From Microbispora sp. H13382 (lineage in GTDB: Bacteria > Actinomycetota > Actinomycetes > Streptosporangiales > Streptosporangiaceae), in NCBI RefSeq assembly GCF_014161445.1, contig NZ_JABBXA010000029.1:24856-88855 (forward strand): a stretch of 64,000 nt of DNA, written 5' to 3'. Positions 7,655 to 16,525 of this stretch are shown here, one piece after another. The notes under the pieces are model-generated. The model was not told where the DNA came from. It made no database searches and was given only the letters and a program-made list of their open reading frames with translations. Position 1 is the stretch's first letter. Every line of letters begins with the position of its first letter. The translations under genes and the position numbers were made by a program.

Positions 7655-8632
7655 CTACTGCTCGCGGGGCAGGCCGGGCGGATTGACCAGGGACTCGGGG
7701 ACGGCCTCGTTGGGCAGGCCCCACCGGGCGAGGACCTTGCCGTAGGTGCCGTCCTTGATGAGGGCGTCGACGGCGTCGCTGATCGGCTCGGCCAGCCCGT
7801 TGCCCTTCTGCGTCATCGCGGCGATGAGCCCCTGGAGCGACGGGCCGGCGCCGGAGTAGGTGCCGACGATCTTCGTGTCGCCGCTCACCGCGGCGTGGTA
7901 CGCGGAGGTGGGATTGGGTGCGAAGTACGCCTGGATCCGGCCGGACTTCAGCGCGAGGTAGGTGTCGGCCGGCTGCTTGTAGTACTGGATCCGGACGGGC
8001 TTCAGCCCGGCGGTGCGGTTCTGCTTGTCCCAGCCCAGCAGGATCTTCTCCTGGTTGGTGCCCGAGCCCACGGCCACGCTGAGCCCGGCGACGTCGGCCG
8101 GCTTGGCGATCGAGGTGATCGTGCCGTCCTTCGGCACCTCCCAGGCCAGCTGGTCGAGGCGGTAGGTGGCGAAGTCGTAGATGTCCTTGCGCTCCTCGGT
8201 GACCGTGATGTTGGAGAAGCCGGCCGCGTACTTGCCGGACCGCACGGCGAGGAACAGGTTCTCCCACGACGTGGCCTCGAAGCGTGGCTTCAGGCCGAGC
8301 ACGTCGGCGACGAGGGAGGCGATGTCCTCCTCCACCCCGATCGGGGTGACGTTGTCGTCGGCGAGGAACGACAGCGGCGGGTTGAACGTGGTGGTGCCGA
8401 CCAGGAGCTCCCCCTTGGCCCGGATCGCGGCGGGCACCTGTGCGGCGATCGCCTCCACCTTCGTGGCCCGGATCCGGTTCTGCTCCGGACTCGTGTTGAT
8501 CTTCAGTACGCCGGGCGGGGCCGCTGCCGCGGGGGCCGCGTCGGTCACGGCGTCGTCGGGGACCGTACCGCAGGCGACGAGCAGCAGCAGGGCGGACAGG
8601 CCGAGCACGGACAACCGGGATGCGGAAGACAT
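7655..8632 (-). CDS. ABC transporter substrate-binding lipoprotein, polar amino acid type
   Basis: 325 aa. Signal peptide with lipobox (LLLLVACG, Cys about 21), then a family-3 solute-binding fold (LVGTTTFNPPLSFLADDN; GVEEDIASLVADVLGL; SENLFLAV-like region; GTNQEKILLGWDKQ). It would capture an amino acid or similar small zwitterion outside the membrane. First or last gene of a three-gene importer: permease, ATPase, binding protein on the minus strand, with 16 nt between the ATPase stop and this start. Given the sulfur-oriented neighbours, cystine or another sulfur amino acid is a reasonable guess, not shown by the sequence. Confidence 0.88.
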   Translation of the reverse strand: MSSASRLSVLGLSALLLLVACGTVPDDAVTDAAPAAAAPPGVLKINTSPEQNRIRATKVEAIAAQVPAAIRAKGELLVGTTTFNPPLSFLADDNVTPIGVEEDIASLVADVLGLKPRFEATSWENLFLAVRSGKYAAGFSNITVTEERKDIYDFATYRLDQLAWEVPKDGTITSIAKPADVAGLSVAVGSGTNQEKILLGWDKQNRTAGLKPVRIQYYKQPADTYLALKSGRIQAYFAPNPTSAYHAAVSGDTKIVGTYSGAGPSLQGLIAAMTQKGNGLAEPISDAVDALIKDGTYGKVLARWGLPNEAVPESLVNPPGLPREQ

Positions 8633-8648
8633 GCGATTTCCTTGGAGG

Positions 8649-9413
8649 TCAGAGCACCTTGCTGAGGAAGGCGCGGGTACGGTCGTGCCTCGGCCGGTCG
8701 AGCACCTGCGGGGGCGGGCCCTGCTCGACGATCCGGCCGGCGTCCATGAAGACCACGGTGTCGGCGACCTCGCGCGCGAAGCCGATCTCGTGGGTCACGA
8801 CGATCATGGTGGTGCCGCTGCGGGCGAGCGCCTTCATGACTTCCAGCACCTCGCCCACGAGTTCCGGGTCGAGTGCCGAGGTGGGCTCGTCGAACAGCAC
8901 GACCTTGGGCCGCAGCGCCAGGGCCCGGGCGATCGCGACGCGTTGCTGCTGTCCCCCGGACAGCTGCCGCGGGTAGGCGCCGGCCTTGTCGGACAGGCCC
9001 ACCTGCGCGAGCAGCTCGGTCGCCAGCGCCTCGGCCTCGTCGCGGGGCCGGCCCTGGGCCGAGACCGGGGCCTCGGTCACGTTCTGCCGGACGGTGAGGT
9101 GGGGGAAGAGGTTGAAGTTCTGGAAGACGAAGCCGATGTGGGTGCGCTGGCGCAGGATGTCGCGTTCCCGCAGCTCGTACAGACGGTCTCCGGAGCGCCG
9201 GTAGCCGACGAACTCGCCGTCGATGGTGACGTACCCGCGGTCGATCTTCTCGAGATGGTTGATGCTGCGCAGCAGCGTCGACTTGCCCGAGCCGGAAGGA
9301 CCGATGACGACCGTCACCTCGCCGGCCTGGACCCGCAGGTCCACCCCGCGCAGGACTTCCAGCGGGCCGTAGCTCTTGTGGACGCCGCGCACGTCGACCA
9401 TGGGCGTGCTCAT
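8649..9413 (-). CDS. ABC transporter ATP-binding protein, polar amino acid type
   Basis: 254 aa GlnQ/TcyN-like ATPase: Walker A GPSGSGKSTLL, Q-loop VFQNFNLFPHLT, signature LSGGQQQRVAIARAL, Walker B VVLFDEPTSALDPE, switch His in IVVTHEIGFA. Powers the importer formed with the neighbouring permease and binding protein at the inner face of the membrane. Start ATG 9413 overlaps the permease stop by 4 nt (ATGA), so translation is coupled. Confidence 0.95.
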   Translation of the reverse strand: MSTPMVDVRGVHKSYGPLEVLRGVDLRVQAGEVTVVIGPSGSGKSTLLRSINHLEKIDRGYVTIDGEFVGYRRSGDRLYELRERDILRQRTHIGFVFQNFNLFPHLTVRQNVTEAPVSAQGRPRDEAEALATELLAQVGLSDKAGAYPRQLSGGQQQRVAIARALALRPKVVLFDEPTSALDPELVGEVLEVMKALARSGTTMIVVTHEIGFAREVADTVVFMDAGRIVEQGPPPQVLDRPRHDRTRAFLSKVL

Positions 9414-10378
9414 CGCTGCCCGCCTCCGTTCGCGGCCAGGCGCTGCCGCCGGGCGGCCCGCCGTACGGTGAGGATCCGGCGCGCCCGCTGCACCGGCGTG
9501 GGCGGCAGGGCCCGCGCGAGGCCCCGGCCGAACCTGCGTTCCACGTAGTACTGCGCGGCCGACAGGACCGTGGTGAGGACGAGGTACCAGATCGCGGCCA
9601 CCAGCAGCATCGCGATCACCCGGCCGTTGCGGTTGTAGATCACCTGCACCTGGTAGAACAGCTCGGGCAGCGCCATGATGTAGACGACCGAGGTGCCCTT
9701 GACCAGGCCGATGATCTCGTTGCCGGCGGCCGGGACGATCGAACGCATGGCCTGCGGAAGCCGGATCCGCAGGATCTGCCTGGCCCTCGGGATGCCGAGC
9801 GCGGCGGCCGCCTCCAGCTGACCCGGTTCCACCGACAGGAAGCCCCCGCGCACGATCTCCGCGGCGTACGCCGCCTGGTGCAGCGCCAGGCCGAGCGCGG
9901 CGGCCGTCACCGGTCCGATCAGCTCCATCGAGTCGACGGAGAAGAACGCGGGCCCGAACGGCACCCCGAACGAGATCTGCTTGTACAGCGCGGCGAGGTT
10001 GTACCAGAACAGCAGCTGCAGGATGAGCGGCACCGAGCGGAACAGCCACACGTAGCCCCAGGCCACCGACGTGAGCAGCGGCACCCGGGACAGTCGCATC
10101 AGCGCGAGCACGGTCCCCAGCAGGAAGCCGAGCACGATGCCGAGCGCGGTCAGCTCGACGGTGAACAGCACCGCGTGCAGCACCGAGGGATGGAACAGGT
10201 ACGCGCCGACGACCGGCCAGTCCCAGGCCGGGTTGGTGATCAACGCGTTGACCGCCATCGCCAGCAGCACCGCCACCACGGCGCCGGCGATCCAGCGTCC
10301 CGGGTGACGCGCCTTGACGACGGTCAGGGAGCCGGCGGACTCCGCCGCCTCCTCCTCGATCACGGCGGGCGCGGTCAT
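9410..10378 (-). CDS. ABC transporter permease, polar amino acid type
   Basis: 322 aa. An N-terminal cytoplasmic tail of about 45 residues, then the HisM/GlnP-type permease region with about five membrane helices and the EAA loop (GFLSVEPGQLEAAAALGIPRARQILRIRLPQAMRSI, residues about 200-235). Start ATG 10378 is chosen because it has a GGAGG just upstream and overlaps the stop of a 20-codon ORF; the frame is open further 5'. First structural gene of the permease-ATPase-binding protein operon. The CCTAC-N7-GTAGG element lies 146 bp upstream. Confidence 0.9.
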   Translation of the reverse strand: MTAPAVIEEEAAESAGSLTVVKARHPGRWIAGAVVAVLLAMAVNALITNPAWDWPVVGAYLFHPSVLHAVLFTVELTALGIVLGFLLGTVLALMRLSRVPLLTSVAWGYVWLFRSVPLILQLLFWYNLAALYKQISFGVPFGPAFFSVDSMELIGPVTAAALGLALHQAAYAAEIVRGGFLSVEPGQLEAAAALGIPRARQILRIRLPQAMRSIVPAAGNEIIGLVKGTSVVYIMALPELFYQVQVIYNRNGRVIAMLLVAAIWYLVLTTVLSAAQYYVERRFGRGLARALPPTPVQRARRILTVRRAARRQRLAANGGGQR

Positions 10379-10437
10379 CGTGCCTCCGCGGTGGCGAACG
10401 AACGGACGGTGGTGAGCACGTGGGGCTCGGGGGTCAT
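10375..10437 (-). CDS. Possible 20-aa leader ORF of the amino-acid ABC operon
   Basis: ATG at 10437 with an excellent RBS (GGAGG, 8-nt spacing), 20 codons (MTPEPHVLTTVRSFATAEAR) and a stop in a 4-nt ATGA overlap with the permease start. No cysteine or codon run suggestive of classical attenuation. Likely translated and coupled to the permease; function unknown. Confidence 0.4.
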   Translation of the reverse strand: MTPEPHVLTTVRSFATAEAR

Positions 10438-10522
10438 GGATCAGTCCTCCCGGCGACCGCGTCTGATCGCGGGCGTCCCGACATGTCCCTATCTTCAGCA
10501 CAGAGATCCATATACCGTCAAG

Positions 10523-10541
10523 ACCTACTTGTTTAGTAGGT
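10523..10541. promoter_or_regulatory. Palindromic operator, CCTAC-N7-GTAGG class (site A)
   Basis: Perfect 7-bp inverted repeat ACCTACT-N5-AGTAGGT between the divergent amino-acid ABC operon and the GNAT gene. The same architecture recurs upstream of the LLM operon and of the GntR regulator at 37.6 kb, so a shared regulator, most simply that GntR protein, is inferred. Confidence 0.65.
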
Positions 10542-10697
10542 AATAGTCTACGATCTCTCCGCAGGCGTACGAGCGACAGGAGGTCCGATGCCGCGGACAT
10601 GCGTGTTCATCCGATACGGCCGCCCCGAGACGGAGGCGCCGGCACGAGGAGGGCGCGCGAGCGCCGGCCACGGCGACGTGGCGTGGGGAGAGCCGCG

Positions 10698-11396
10698 GTG
10701 AGCGACCGGCACCTCCTGGACAACCCCGTGTGGGCGTCGCTCACCGGGCCACACGCGCGCTTCGCCGAACGGTACGGCAACGCGCTGCGCTACCCGGACG
10801 ACGTCTCGCCGTTCTTCGCGCTGCCCGGCGAACCCGGCCCCGCGGACTGGAACGACCTCGCCGCCCTCGCCGGACCCGGCGCGATCGTCCCGGTCACCGG
10901 CGGCGCCCTCGCACCGCCGGACGGGTGGGAGGTGGTGGCACAGGGCGCGGGCGTGCAGCTGACCGGCGACGACGTGATCCCGGCACCGGACGAGGAGGCG
11001 GTCCGCCTGGGGCCGGCGGACGTGCCGGAGATGCTGGACCTCGTCGCGCGCACCCAGCCGGGCCCGTTCCGGCCGCGCACCGTCGAGATGGGCACCTACC
11101 TGGGCATCCGTCGTGACGGCGCACTGGTCGCGATGGCCGGGGAACGGCTGCACCCGCCCGGCTGGACGGAGATCAGCGCGGTCTGCACCGATCCGGCCTA
11201 CCGCCGCCAGGGCCTGGCGTCGCGGCTCGTGCCGGCCGTCGCCGCCGGCATCCGCGCCCGCGGCGAGACCCCGTTCCTGCACGCCGCCGCGAGCAACACG
11301 TCCGCGATCCGGGTGTACGAGGGGCTCGGCTTCCACCTTCGCCGCCGGACGACGTTCGCGACCGTCCGCGTGCCCGCCGACGTGCCGGTCGCGTGA
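10698..11396 (+). CDS. GNAT family N-acetyltransferase
   Basis: 232 aa. The C-terminal half is a GNAT fold of the FR47-like type: substrate-side DVPEMLDLVARTQPGPF, the acetyl-CoA pyrophosphate loop CTDPAYRRQGLASRLV (R/Q-x-x-G-x-A) near residue 170, and NTSAIRVYEGLGFHLRR near the end. The N-terminal half is typical of actinobacterial proteins acting on amines. Start GTG 10698; the frame is open upstream but lacks GNAT-like sequence. It lies between site A and the LLM operon and may acetylate an amine or amino-acid intermediate of this island; substrate unknown. Confidence 0.85.
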   Translation: MSDRHLLDNPVWASLTGPHARFAERYGNALRYPDDVSPFFALPGEPGPADWNDLAALAGPGAIVPVTGGALAPPDGWEVVAQGAGVQLTGDDVIPAPDEEAVRLGPADVPEMLDLVARTQPGPFRPRTVEMGTYLGIRRDGALVAMAGERLHPPGWTEISAVCTDPAYRRQGLASRLVPAVAAGIRARGETPFLHAAASNTSAIRVYEGLGFHLRRRTTFATVRVPADVPVA

Positions 11397-11463
11397 ACGC
11401 CCGCCGACCCTGAGGCCGCCTTCCTGGGCGACATGGGTGCCGATTGACGACAAAACCTTATTT

Positions 11464-11482
11464 TCCTACTGTATTAATAGGT
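11464..11482. promoter_or_regulatory. Operator-like palindrome before LLM operon (site B)
   Basis: CCTAC (11465-11469), 7-nt spacer, ATAGG (11477-11481), with the flanking TATTTT run seen at sister sites. One mismatch from the CCTAC-N7-GTAGG form. It is 30-45 bp upstream of the LLM start, overlapping where the promoter must be, so it would suit a repressor. Confidence 0.55.
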
Positions 11483-11511
11483 TTCAACGGGCCGAACTGT
11501 CAGGAGTCCCC

Positions 11512-12861
11512 GTGACCAAGCAGATCCATCTCGCCGCGCACTTCCCCGGCGTGAACAACACGACGGTCTGGTCCGACCCCGCGTCGGGCAGTCAGATCGA
11601 CTTCGACTCGTTCCGCCATCTGGCCCAGACGGCCGAGCGCGGGAAGTTCGACTTCTTCTTCCTGGCCGAAGGACTGCGGCTGCGCGAGGCGAAGGGACGC
11701 ATCCACGACCTGGACGTCGTGGGCCGCCCGGAGTCGCTCACGGTCCTGTCCGCCCTCGCCGCCGTCACCACCCACCTGGGGCTCGCCGCGACGGTCAACT
11801 CCACCTTCAACGAACCGTACGAGGTGGCGCGACGGCTCGCCACGCTCGACCACCTGAGCGGCGGCCGGGCCGCGTGGAACGTGGTGACCAGCTTCGACGC
11901 CTTCACCGGGGAGAACTTCCGCCGGGGCGGCTTCCTCGCCGAGGCCGACCGGTACACCAGAGCGAAGGAGTTCCTGCAGACCGCGAGGGAGCTGTGGGAC
12001 TCCTGGGCGCCCGACGCCGTAGCCGCGGACCGGGAGTCGGGGCGGTTCCTCCGGCCCGGCGGCGTCGCGCCCTTCCGGCACCAGGGCCGGCACTTCGACA
12101 TCGCGGGGCTGTTCACCACGCCGCGGGGCCCGCAGGGCCACCCGGTGATCATCCAGGCCGGCGACTCCGCCGAGGGCCGGGAGTTCGCCGCGTCGTCGGC
12201 CGACGTGATCTTCAGCCGGCACAGCAAGCTGGAGGAGGGCCGCGCCTTCTACCGTGACGTCAAGCGCAGGCTCGCCGCCTACGGACGGCGGCCCGAGGAC
12301 CTGAAGATCCTCCCCGCGGTGACCTACGTACTCGGCGACACCGAGGCCGAGGCCCGGGAACGGGCCGTCGAGATCCGGCGCGCACAGGTCAGCCCGCAGA
12401 CCGCGATCTACTTCCTGGAGGCCGTGTGGGGCCGCGATCTGTCGGGATACGACCCCGACGGCCCGCTGCCCGACGTCGAGCCGAACCTGGACGAGGGCGT
12501 CACCAAGGGACACGCGGCGTTCCGCCGCGACCGTGGCGAGGTGGTGGCCAAGTGGCGCGCCCTCGCCGAGGAGAAGAACCTGTCGATCCGCGAGCTCGCC
12601 ATCGAGGTCTCCGCACCGCAGACCTTCATCGGGACGCCGCGCGCGGTGGCCGACGAGATCGATCGCTTCGTGCAGACCGACGCGGCCGACGGCTTCATCT
12701 TCGTGCCGCACCTGACTCCCGGCGGGCTCGACGACCTGGTCGGCAAGGTGGTCCCCCTGCTTCAGGAGAAGGGCGTGTTCCGGGCCGACTACACCGGGCC
12801 CACGCTCCGCGACCACCTCGGCCTCTCCCCCCGCACTCCGAACCGCACCGAGGAGATCTGA
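11512..12861 (+). CDS. NtaA/SnaA/DszA-family FMN-dependent monooxygenase
   Basis: 449 aa luciferase-like (LLM) monooxygenase of the NtaA/SnaA/SoxA(DszA) group: KFDFFFLAEGLRLREA near residue 45, TVNSTFNEPYEVARRLATLDHLSGGRAAWNVVTS about 95-125, GGRxxWNxVT being the family hallmark, and VIIQAGDSAEGREFAA near 215. Such two-component enzymes use FMNH2 and O2 to oxidise organosulfur compounds, EDTA/NTA-like chelators and others. Start GTG 11512 with CAGGAG RBS. First gene of a four-LLM operon; the flavin reductases at 23.9-25.1 kb could supply FMNH2. Oxidation of a sulfone, sulfonate or thioether is inferred from the surroundings. Confidence 0.9.
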   Translation: MTKQIHLAAHFPGVNNTTVWSDPASGSQIDFDSFRHLAQTAERGKFDFFFLAEGLRLREAKGRIHDLDVVGRPESLTVLSALAAVTTHLGLAATVNSTFNEPYEVARRLATLDHLSGGRAAWNVVTSFDAFTGENFRRGGFLAEADRYTRAKEFLQTARELWDSWAPDAVAADRESGRFLRPGGVAPFRHQGRHFDIAGLFTTPRGPQGHPVIIQAGDSAEGREFAASSADVIFSRHSKLEEGRAFYRDVKRRLAAYGRRPEDLKILPAVTYVLGDTEAEARERAVEIRRAQVSPQTAIYFLEAVWGRDLSGYDPDGPLPDVEPNLDEGVTKGHAAFRRDRGEVVAKWRALAEEKNLSIRELAIEVSAPQTFIGTPRAVADEIDRFVQTDAADGFIFVPHLTPGGLDDLVGKVVPLLQEKGVFRADYTGPTLRDHLGLSPRTPNRTEEI

Positions 12862-14051
12862 TGACGCTGCATCTCGCCGTCGCACTGGACGGGGCGGGCT
12901 GGCACCCGGCCGCCTGGCGGGCCGAGGGCGCGCGGCCGGACCGGCTGTTCACCCCCGGCTACTGGGCCGAACTCGTCGCGGAGGCCGAGCGCGGCCTGCT
13001 CGACTTCGTCACCTTCGAAGACGCCCTCGGCCTCCAGTCCTCCCATCTCAACGAGCCCGACGGACGCCTCGACCAGGTGCGCGGGCGGCTCGACGCGGTG
13101 CTGATCGCGTCGCGTGTCGCCCCGCTGACCTCGCGGATCGGCCTCGTGCCGACCGCCGGCACGACCCACACCGAGCCGTTCCACGTCGCGATCGGCATCG
13201 CCTCGCTCGACCACATCAGCCGCGGCAGGGCCGGGTGGCGGCCCCAGGTCTCCGGCCGCCCCGACCAGGTCGCCCACTTCGGCCGCCGCCCGCCGTTTCC
13301 GCCGCAGGACTACTCCCCCGATCGGGACGGCGCCTTCGGCGAGCACGTGCGGGACCTGTTCGCCGAGGCCGCCGACGTGGTCGAGGTGGTCCGCCGTCTG
13401 TGGGACAGCTGGGAGGACGACGCCGAGATCCGCGACGTCGCCACCGGCCGTTTCATCGACCGCGACAAGCTGCACTACATCGACTTCAGCGGCGACCGCT
13501 TCAGCGTGAAGGGTCCCTCGATCACGCCGCGCTCCCCCCAGGGCCAGCCGCTGGTCACCTCTCTCGCCCACGACACGGTGCCGTACGAGTTCGCGGCGAA
13601 GGGGGCCGACGTCGTGTACGTCACGCCGCGCGACCGCGAGGACGCCACCGCGATCGTCGAGCGCGTCCGGGCGGCGGAGGCGGCCGTCGGACGCACCGAG
13701 CCGCCGCTGCGGATCCTCGCGGACCTGGTGGTCTTCCTCGACGCCCGCGACGCGGCCGGCCGCAAGGCGCGGCTGGACGACCTCGACGGCGCCGAGCTCG
13801 AGTCGGACGCCCGCGTCTTCACCGGCACCCCCGGGGAGCTCGCCGCGCTGCTGCTCGACTGGCGCAACGCGGGGCTGGCGGGCTTCCGTCTCCGGCCGGG
13901 CGTGCTGCCCCACGACCTGGCCGCGATCACCCGCGGCCTGGTGCCCGAGCTGCGGGCGGCAGGGGCGTTCCGGACCGCGTACGACACGGGGGACCTGCGC
14001 GGACGGCTCGGCCTCGCCCGCCCCGCCAGCCGCTACGCGAAGGCGTCATGA
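12861..14051 (+). CDS. LLM class flavin-dependent oxidoreductase
   Basis: 396 aa, luciferase-like fold: ERGLLDFVTFEDALGL near residue 45, TSRIGLVPTAGTTHTEPFHVAIGIASLDHISRGRAGW about 88-125, ITPRSPQGQPLVTSLAHD near 215. It resembles the second, shorter NtaA-type enzymes often paired with a larger SnaA/DszA member. Its ATG overlaps the previous stop (TGATG), so the two are translationally coupled and probably act on the same or sequential substrates. Confidence 0.87.
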   Translation: MTLHLAVALDGAGWHPAAWRAEGARPDRLFTPGYWAELVAEAERGLLDFVTFEDALGLQSSHLNEPDGRLDQVRGRLDAVLIASRVAPLTSRIGLVPTAGTTHTEPFHVAIGIASLDHISRGRAGWRPQVSGRPDQVAHFGRRPPFPPQDYSPDRDGAFGEHVRDLFAEAADVVEVVRRLWDSWEDDAEIRDVATGRFIDRDKLHYIDFSGDRFSVKGPSITPRSPQGQPLVTSLAHDTVPYEFAAKGADVVYVTPRDREDATAIVERVRAAEAAVGRTEPPLRILADLVVFLDARDAAGRKARLDDLDGAELESDARVFTGTPGELAALLLDWRNAGLAGFRLRPGVLPHDLAAITRGLVPELRAAGAFRTAYDTGDLRGRLGLARPASRYAKAS

Positions 14052-14137
14052 GCGCCGCATCCGGCACGGGAAAGACGCGAGGGGCCGCCGCGCCGGCGCG
14101 CACGATCCACGCGACGAAGGAGGACGGCCGGTCGTGA
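14048..14137 (+). CDS. Possible 29-aa ORF between two LLM genes
   Basis: ATG 14048 overlaps the preceding TGA (ATGA) and the frame ends in a GTGA overlap with the next LLM start, so it neatly bridges the 82-nt gap. Composition is Ala/Thr/basic (MSAASGTGKTRGAAAPARTI...), with no recognisable domain. It carries the next gene's RBS (GAAGGAGGA). It may be a coupling ORF or merely an open spacer. Confidence 0.3.
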   Translation: MSAASGTGKTRGAAAPARTIHATKEDGRS

Positions 14138-15189
14138 AGTTCCTCGCGATGACACTCGGATTCCATCTGCCCCACCCGCTGACCGGCGAGCTGAAACCGG
14201 TGACCGAGCGGTTCCGCGAGATCGTGGCCGCCGCCGTCGTCGCCGAGGAGCTGGGCTTCGACGGGTTCGCCTTCGGCGAGCGGCACGAGCGGCCGTTCCT
14301 GTCCTCGGCCCCGCCCGTGGTGCTGAGCCACGTCGCGGCGCACACCAGCACGATCAGGCTGTTCACCGCGGTGACCACGCTGAGCCTGCTCGACCCGGTC
14401 CGCGCGTTCGAGGACTACTCGACCCTGGACCACCTGTCCGGCGGACGCCTGGAGCTGATCATCGGCAAGGGCAACGGCGCCGCCCAGGCGCAGCTGTTCC
14501 ACGTGACCGACCAGGACCAGTGGGACCGCAACCGCGAGGGTTACGAGCTGTTCCGGCGGCTCTGGCGGGAGGACAGGGTGACCTGGTCGGGCCGCTTCCG
14601 CCCGCCGCTGACAGACGCCGAGGTGCTCCCCCGGCCGCTGCAGCGGCCCATCCGGATCTGGCACGGCAGCGCCACCAGCAAGGAGTCGGTGGAGCTCGCC
14701 GCCCGGTACGGCGATCCCCTGTTCTCCGCGAACGTGACCAACTCCGTCGAACCGTACGCGGAGCTGGTCGCCTACTACCGGGAGCGGTGGGAGCACCACG
14801 GCCACGACCCGGCCGACGCCCTGGTCGGGGCGGGCAGCGCCGGCTACTACGCCACACCGAGATCGCAGGACGCCGTCGAGACCTACCGGCCGATCTTCGA
14901 CGCCCGGGTGGCGTTCCTGCGCAAGCAGGGGCTCGACCCCGTGTTCCCCACGCTGGAGGACGCCATCGAGCGCAGCTCGATCCTCGTCGGCAGCCCCCAG
15001 CAGATCATCGACAAGGTGCACCGCTACCACGAACGGCTGGGCCACGAGGTGATGCACGTGTCGGCGGAGGCCGACGGGCTGACCGGCGCGCAGCACCGGG
15101 CGTCGCTCGAACTGTTCCAGAGCGACATCGCCCCCGTCCTGCGCAAGGAGATCCCCAGCAGGCCGTTCCCCACCGGAGGTCCGTCATGA
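14134..15189 (+). CDS. LLM class flavin-dependent oxidoreductase
   Basis: 351 aa. LLM core: ELGFDGFAFGERHERPFLSS about residues 38-57, TTLSLLDPVRAFEDYSTLDHLSGGRLELIIGKGN about 85-118, IRIWHGSATSKESVELAARYGDPLF about 170-195. The TLDHLSGGRLELxxGKG motif is typical of F420/FMN-using LLM enzymes; which flavin is used cannot be settled, though neighbouring FMN reductases favour FMN. Start GTG 14134, GGAGG 11 nt upstream. Third of four LLM genes in the operon. Confidence 0.87.
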   Translation: MKFLAMTLGFHLPHPLTGELKPVTERFREIVAAAVVAEELGFDGFAFGERHERPFLSSAPPVVLSHVAAHTSTIRLFTAVTTLSLLDPVRAFEDYSTLDHLSGGRLELIIGKGNGAAQAQLFHVTDQDQWDRNREGYELFRRLWREDRVTWSGRFRPPLTDAEVLPRPLQRPIRIWHGSATSKESVELAARYGDPLFSANVTNSVEPYAELVAYYRERWEHHGHDPADALVGAGSAGYYATPRSQDAVETYRPIFDARVAFLRKQGLDPVFPTLEDAIERSSILVGSPQQIIDKVHRYHERLGHEVMHVSAEADGLTGAQHRASLELFQSDIAPVLRKEIPSRPFPTGGPS

Positions 15190-16313
15190 CCCGCCTGTCC
15201 GTCCTCGACCTCGCCCCCATCTCGTCCGGCGGCACCGCCGGGGACGCCCTGCGCAACACCGTCGACCTCGCCCGCCGGGCGGAGGACGCCGGGTACCACC
15301 GCTACTGGCTCGCCGAGCACCACCTCACCCCCGGCGTGGCGAGCTCCGCGCCGGCGGTGCTCATCGGCGCGGTGGCCGCCGCCACCCGGCGGATCCGGGT
15401 CGGCTCCGGCGCGGTCCAGCTCGGGCACCAGACCCCGCTGACCGTGGTGGAGCAGTTCGGCACGCTCGACGCCCTCTATCCCGGCCGCATCGATCTGGGG
15501 ATCGGCCGCTCCGGGCAGCGTGCGCGCGAGTTGCGCGAGGCTCCGCCCGAGCCGGCCGCCCCCGCGGCGGCGCGTACGGTCAACGGCCTGCTGATCCCGC
15601 CGCCGTTCTCGTTCACCCCGGCCATCACGCAGGCGCCGATCTTCGCGCTGGCGCTGACGCTGCTGCAGCAGCCGGGAGCCCAGAGCCCCGACTTCGCCGA
15701 GCAGGTCGACGACATCGTCGCGTTCCTCTCCGGGAGCTACCGCTCGGACGACGGCCACGAGGCGCACGCCCAGCCCGGGGAGGGCGCCGAACTGGAGCTG
15801 TGGGTCCTGGGCAGCAGCGGCGGCCAGAGCGCGCAGGTCGCGGCCGAGCGCGGGCTGCCGTTCGCGGCGAACTACCACGTGAGCCCGGCCACCGTGCTGG
15901 AGGCGGTGGACGCCTACCGCGACGCGTTCAAGCCCTCGCAGGCGTATCCCGCGCCACACGTCATGGTGTCCGCCGACGTCCTGGTCGCCCCCACCGAGGA
16001 GGAGGCCCGCCGCGTCGGCGAGCCGTACGGGCTGTGGGTGAGGAGCATCCGCACCGGCGCCGGGGCGATGAAGTACCCCTCTCCGGAGGAGGCGTCCGCG
16101 TACGAGTGGACCGAGGAGGACAGGGCCCTCGTCGCGGACCGGCTGGACACGCGGTTCGCGGGCACGCCCGAGAAGGTGGTGGAGGGGCTGCGGGTGCTCA
16201 AGGAGGCGACCGGGGCCGACGAACTCCTCGTCACCACGATCGCGCACGACCACACGGACCGCGTCCGGTCCCAGGACCTGCTCGCGCAGGCGTGGGCGGA
16301 CGCCGGCGTCTGA
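15186..16313 (+). CDS. MsnO8-type LLM oxidoreductase
   Basis: 375 aa with the MsnO8 signature: LSVLDLAPISSGGTAGDALR at the N-terminus, HRYWLAEHHLTPGVASSAP about 39-57, RIRVGSGAVQLGHQTPLTVVEQFGTLDALYPGRIDLGIGRS about 70-110, LWVLGSSGGQSAQVAAERGLPFAANYH near 205. Start ATG 15186 overlaps the previous stop (ATGA). A paralogue of the same subfamily lies at 25.3-26.3 kb. It carries an insert of about 40 residues before PDFAEQVDDIVAFLSG not seen in that paralogue. A terminator follows. Confidence 0.87.
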   Translation: MTRLSVLDLAPISSGGTAGDALRNTVDLARRAEDAGYHRYWLAEHHLTPGVASSAPAVLIGAVAAATRRIRVGSGAVQLGHQTPLTVVEQFGTLDALYPGRIDLGIGRSGQRARELREAPPEPAAPAAARTVNGLLIPPPFSFTPAITQAPIFALALTLLQQPGAQSPDFAEQVDDIVAFLSGSYRSDDGHEAHAQPGEGAELELWVLGSSGGQSAQVAAERGLPFAANYHVSPATVLEAVDAYRDAFKPSQAYPAPHVMVSADVLVAPTEEEARRVGEPYGLWVRSIRTGAGAMKYPSPEEASAYEWTEEDRALVADRLDTRFAGTPEKVVEGLRVLKEATGADELLVTTIAHDHTDRVRSQDLLAQAWADAGV

Positions 16314-16335
16314 CGGACATCGCCACCGCCACCAA

Positions 16336-16373
16336 GGCCGGGCCGGCACCGCGTCAGCGGCGCCGGCCCGGCC
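16336..16373 (+). terminator. Terminator after the LLM operon
   Basis: Perfect 12-bp stem GGCCGGGCCGGC (16336-16347) with its complement (16362-16373) and a 14-nt loop, between the end of the LLM operon and the convergent GST gene. Confidence 0.7.
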
Positions 16374-16525
16374 CTGTTCGGACCGCGCTGGTGAGCCCGC
16401 AGGGCCTTCAGCACGTCCGGCAGGGTGTGCGGGGCCGCCCGCGACGCGGCCGGCGCCTCGACGATCTCTCTGTGCAGGTGCGGCCCGAGTCCCGGCAGCG
16501 GGGGGTCACCCCCAGGACACCTCTG

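Noticed and set aside
16381..16512. Minus-strand protein-like stretch reading PPLPGLGPHLHREIVEA and TLPDVLKALRAHQ after the GST gene
   Set aside because: It has the look of a lost gene's C-terminus but is too short, has no start, and I cannot name a family; a GC-rich open frame by chance is as likely.
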